Under the pieces are notes generated by a model. The model saw only the letters and a list, made by a program, of their open reading frames with translations. It was not told the DNA's origin and did not search any database. From NCBI GenBank assembly GCA_030682595.1, contig JAUXNZ010000144.1, positions 1-8,581 on the forward strand: 8,581 bases of DNA. The letters are read 5' to 3'. This stretch comes from Rhodocyclaceae bacterium. GTDB taxonomy: Bacteria; Pseudomonadota; Gammaproteobacteria; Burkholderiales; Rhodocyclaceae. This document shows positions 5,860 to 8,581 of the stretch, piece by piece (position 1 is the first letter of the stretch; each line of letters begins with the position of its first letter). Both the position numbers and the translations under genes were made by a program.

Positions 5860-8581
5860 GTCTCTTTGACATTTTTTCGTCCCGGAATATTGGCGCGCAG
5901 CTCTCCGCGCCGGAGGAAGCGCACCGCGCCAAATACCTGCACTTCAGAACCCTGCTCAACCATAACCACGACGCACTCTGCCTGATGGCCGAACTGGAGC
6001 AGCTTTACTTCAGCGGCCATCCCTTCGACGCGGCAACGCTACAGCGGAATTACGCGCGTTTGTTTGAACATGTGCTGGGGCTGGCCACGACGCTCGATAC
6101 GCTGTCCGGCGGCCGCTTTCCGACCCTGCCGGATGTTTGCCGGGCCATCGATGGCCGGGTCGCCTCGGCGTTGAAGCCCCGGACAGTCAGCCGCTCCGGG
6201 AACGTGGTGTTGCCTCTGGAACACCTCACCCCGGACCTGCAGGGCTTGGCGGGCGCCAAGGCCGTCAACCTGGCAGTGATGAAGAACGTGCTGCAGTTGC
6301 CCGTCCCTGACGGCTTCATCATCACGGCGGAGGCCACCGCCCGCTTTCTCGAGGAAAGCGGCCTGCTCGAGCAGATTCGGGACGGGCTGGCCCGGATTCC
6401 GTCCGAGGATCTTGCGGCACTCGAAACCGGCAGCGCGGCAATCCTGAAAATGGTGGCCGCCGCGCCGGTGCCGCCGGAGATCGCCGCCGCGATCAACGCA
6501 GCGCATGCGGCGCTTGAAGCCAAAACGCGCCCGGGGGTCAGGATAGCGGTGCGCAGCAGCGCCATCGGTGAGGATAGCGCGGCGACTTTTGCCGGACAGT
6601 ATGCGACCGTCTTGAACGTCACGCGGGATGGCTTGCTCGACGCCTTCAAGCAGGTCGTGGCGAGCAAGTATGCGCCGCGCGCCATCGCCTACCGGCAACA
6701 GCTCGGCCTGGAGGACGCGGATACGCCGATGTGCGTCATCGGGCTGGTGATGGTCGACGCCCAGGCCAGCGGGGTCATGTACACCGTCGACCCGGCGACG
6801 CTGGATGCCACGCAGGTCAAAATCAGCTCGCTCTGGGGGCTCGGCGAACAACTCGTCGGCGGCGATGCGGCGGCGGATTCCTTTCTGGTCGAGAAACACA
6901 CCGGGGAAATCAGCGACCGGCAAATCGCGGCAAAAGCCGCGTTGCTGATACCGCTCCCCGGCGGCGGCACCCGGCTGGAAAAAACCAGCCAGGCCCAGCA
7001 AACCCGCCCCTCCCTGGCGGACGCGACGCTGCGCCAGTTGTGCGCCGGCGCGGTACGGATTGAAGACCATTATCAGGCGTCACAGGACATCGAATGGGCC
7101 ATTGACGCGGATCAGCAACTGTTCTTTCTCCAGACCCGCCCGCTGCATCTGGAGCCGAAGACGCGCGAACTGCCGGCCGCGGATTTGTCGGGCCTGGAGA
7201 ACGTGCTTGCCGGCGGCGTCGCGGCCTCATTTGGCGTCACCACAGGCCGGGTTCACATCGCAATGGACGAGCGGCAACTGTCGGCCATCCCGGACCATGC
7301 CATTCTGGTCACCCGCACCGCCTCGCCGAACTACGCGGCGGTGATGGGCCGGATCAACGGCCTCATCACCGACGTGGGCAGCATCACCAGCCATCTTTCC
7401 TCAGTGGCGCGCGAATTCGGCGTTCCCGCCATTGTGAATACCGAAAACGCCACAAAAATTCTGCGGGATGGCGAACTGGTCACTCTGGCAGCGGAGGAGC
7501 CGGTGGCGATTTATCGCGGCCAAGTCGGGCAACTCGGCAGCCGGATGCGGCCGACGAAGAAGCTGATTGTCGACAGTCCGATGCACGGCAAATTAAGGGC
7601 CATGCTGGACCATATTTCCCCGCTCAACCTGACCCATGCGGATGCCCCGTCCTTCAGCGTCGACCATTGCCGCTCCTTCCACGATGTGATCCGCTTTTGC
7701 CATGAGCATGCCATGCGCGAAATGTTCGGCATTTCTTCGGCGGCCGAGGGTGCCCGTGCCGCTGTAAAAGTCACCGCGCACATTCCGCTGGTCGTGTATG
7801 CCATCGACCTGGGCGGCGGACTGCAAGCCGGGCTGGCGTCCCGCAAGACAGTTACACCGGACGCTATCGAGTCACTGCCGATGAAGGCCATCTGGCAGGG
7901 GTTCACGCATCCGGGAATCAATTGGGCGGGCACCGTCAACTTCGATGCCGGCAGTTTCATGACGATCATGGCCTCGCTGGCCACCGCGGAACTCGGCCCC
8001 GCACCAGGCGGCGACAGCTATGTGCTGCTGTCGCGGGACTACATGAATTTCAGCGCAAAATTCGGCTACCATTTTGCGACGATTGACGCGCTGTGCGGCA
8101 GCGAAGCCAATCACAACTACGTTTCCCTGCAATTTGCCGGTGGCGCCGGCAACTACTTCGGCCGCTCGCTGCGCATCCGGTTTCTCGGCGCGGTGTTGGA
8201 ACGACTGGGCTTTCAGGTCACCCTGCAAGGCGATCTACTGGAAGCCACTTTCAACCGGCATGACCAGGCGTCGACCCAGGAAGGGCTGGACCAACTCGGC
8301 AGACTGCTGGCCACCAGCCGCTTGCTCGATATGACCCTGTCAGAGCAGGACTCGGTCGACACGCTCGTCGAAGCGTTCTTTGACGGCGAGTATGACTTTC
8401 TGCGGCCGTGGAACGCGAATCAACCGGAGGGATTTTTTACCCAACTTGGCCACTGGCAGCGCCGTGCGGTCGATCACACGATCTGCCTGTTCCAGAACGG
8501 TCAGTTTTCGCAAGGCGCCGTAGCGGGAACCCTCACGGGGCTCATCGGCAAGACCCTGGGTGGCGCCTACCATGATTTCCT
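5856..8581 (+). CDS. PEP-synthase-like dikinase with an unusual C-terminal region (3' end outside window)
   Basis: A continuous frame of 908 codons from GTG 5856 to the window end, overlapping the previous stop by four bases (GTGA). Residues 1-~118 are a mainly helical extension (MAELEQLYFSGHPFDAATLQ). Residues ~119-430 are the PEP synthase/PPDK ATP-grasp domain: GLAGAKAVNL (Lys135), PVPDGFIIT, VRSSAIGED then TFAGQY (Arg233), and QDIEWAID with LFFLQTRP (Glu413, Gln426, Arg428). Residues ~470-557 are the swivel domain, TDVGSITSHLSSVAREFGVP, with His513 as the expected phosphohistidine. The family splits ATP to AMP and phosphate or pyrophosphate and moves the beta phosphate via His to an acceptor. 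In PEP synthase the acceptor pyruvate binds a C-terminal TIM barrel; residues ~565-908 show no such motifs. They carry instead CRSFHDVIRFCHEHAMREMF, FTHPGINWAG, RDYMNFSAKFGYHFATIDAL and FAGGAGNYFGRS. I recall similar ~900-residue 'PEP/pyruvate-binding' proteins in Geobacter-type bacteria, with unknown acceptor. It is not a normal ppsA. Confidence 0.9.
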   Translation, partial: MSLFDIFSSRNIGAQLSAPEEAHRAKYLHFRTLLNHNHDALCLMAELEQLYFSGHPFDAATLQRNYARLFEHVLGLATTLDTLSGGRFPTLPDVCRAIDGRVASALKPRTVSRSGNVVLPLEHLTPDLQGLAGAKAVNLAVMKNVLQLPVPDGFIITAEATARFLEESGLLEQIRDGLARIPSEDLAALETGSAAILKMVAAAPVPPEIAAAINAAHAALEAKTRPGVRIAVRSSAIGEDSAATFAGQYATVLNVTRDGLLDAFKQVVASKYAPRAIAYRQQLGLEDADTPMCVIGLVMVDAQASGVMYTVDPATLDATQVKISSLWGLGEQLVGGDAAADSFLVEKHTGEISDRQIAAKAALLIPLPGGGTRLEKTSQAQQTRPSLADATLRQLCAGAVRIEDHYQASQDIEWAIDADQQLFFLQTRPLHLEPKTRELPAADLSGLENVLAGGVAASFGVTTGRVHIAMDERQLSAIPDHAILVTRTASPNYAAVMGRINGLITDVGSITSHLSSVAREFGVPAIVNTENATKILRDGELVTLAAEEPVAIYRGQVGQLGSRMRPTKKLIVDSPMHGKLRAMLDHISPLNLTHADAPSFSVDHCRSFHDVIRFCHEHAMREMFGISSAAEGARAAVKVTAHIPLVVYAIDLGGGLQAGLASRKTVTPDAIESLPMKAIWQGFTHPGINWAGTVNFDAGSFMTIMASLATAELGPAPGGDSYVLLSRDYMNFSAKFGYHFATIDALCGSEANHNYVSLQFAGGAGNYFGRSLRIRFLGAVLERLGFQVTLQGDLLEATFNRHDQASTQEGLDQLGRLLATSRLLDMTLSEQDSVDTLVEAFFDGEYDFLRPWNANQPEGFFTQLGHWQRRAVDHTICLFQNGQFSQGAVAGTLTGLIGKTLGGAYHDF

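Noticed and set aside
6039..7070. Long open frame on the minus strand inside the dikinase gene (343 codons)
   Set aside because: It is antisense to conserved ATP-grasp motifs on the plus strand, has an Arg/Gly/Ala-rich composition typical of high-GC shadow frames, and shows no recognisable domain.
5856..8581. Calling the dikinase a normal phosphoenolpyruvate synthase (ppsA), phenylphosphate synthase or rifampicin phosphotransferase
   Set aside because: It has an N-terminal extension and lacks visible TIM-barrel motifs, unlike ppsA. Phenylphosphate synthase, as I recall it, splits these domains over separate subunits and has carboxylase neighbours. Rifampicin phosphotransferase places the His domain at the C-terminus after the drug-binding domain.
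1..8581. Mobile elements, CRISPR arrays, tRNA or rRNA genes
   Set aside because: No terminal inverted repeats, transposase motifs, spaced direct repeats or RNA-gene sequences were recognised on reading both strands.

Overview
The window looks like the chromosome of a GC-rich Gram-negative betaproteobacterium, most likely a member of the Rhodocyclales (Dechloromonas/Azonexus/Accumulibacter-like). This placement is inferred from the style of SecD/SecF, the E. coli-type PurB followed by a small conserved protein, and the cytochrome b561/cytochrome c' pair. No 16S rRNA or other phylogenetic marker is present to prove it.

Left part, plus strand (1-2763): the 3' part of secD, complete secF, and a cytochrome b561-type membrane protein 4 bases after secF, probably one transcript. 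A strong hairpin (2795-2818) lies between this unit and the next, convergent gene. Middle part, minus strand (5097 down to 2837): purB, a small protein of unknown function whose start overlaps the purB stop (TGATG), then a secreted cytochrome c' with its own good ribosome binding site. The di-haem-type membrane cytochrome and the periplasmic cytochrome c' meet tail to tail and may be redox partners.

Right part, plus strand (5170-8581), divergent from purB: two genes joined by a 4-base GTGA overlap. The first encodes a small thioredoxin-like domain fused to a complete thioredoxin-coupled arsenate reductase/low-molecular-weight phosphatase domain, with all three catalytic cysteines. The second is one uninterrupted reading frame of at least 908 codons that runs off the window. 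It encodes a PEP-synthase-like dikinase: a helical N-terminal extension, the ATP-grasp domain and the phosphohistidine swivel domain. After the swivel comes a long C-terminal region that does not look like the usual PEP/pyruvate TIM barrel. This pair is the most interesting part of the window: a phosphotransferase of unknown acceptor, translationally coupled to a phosphatase/arsenate-reductase-like enzyme.

There are no tRNA, rRNA, CRISPR, insertion-sequence or phage features. Intergenic space is small (at most about 80 bases) and no gene-free stretch exceeds 300 bases.
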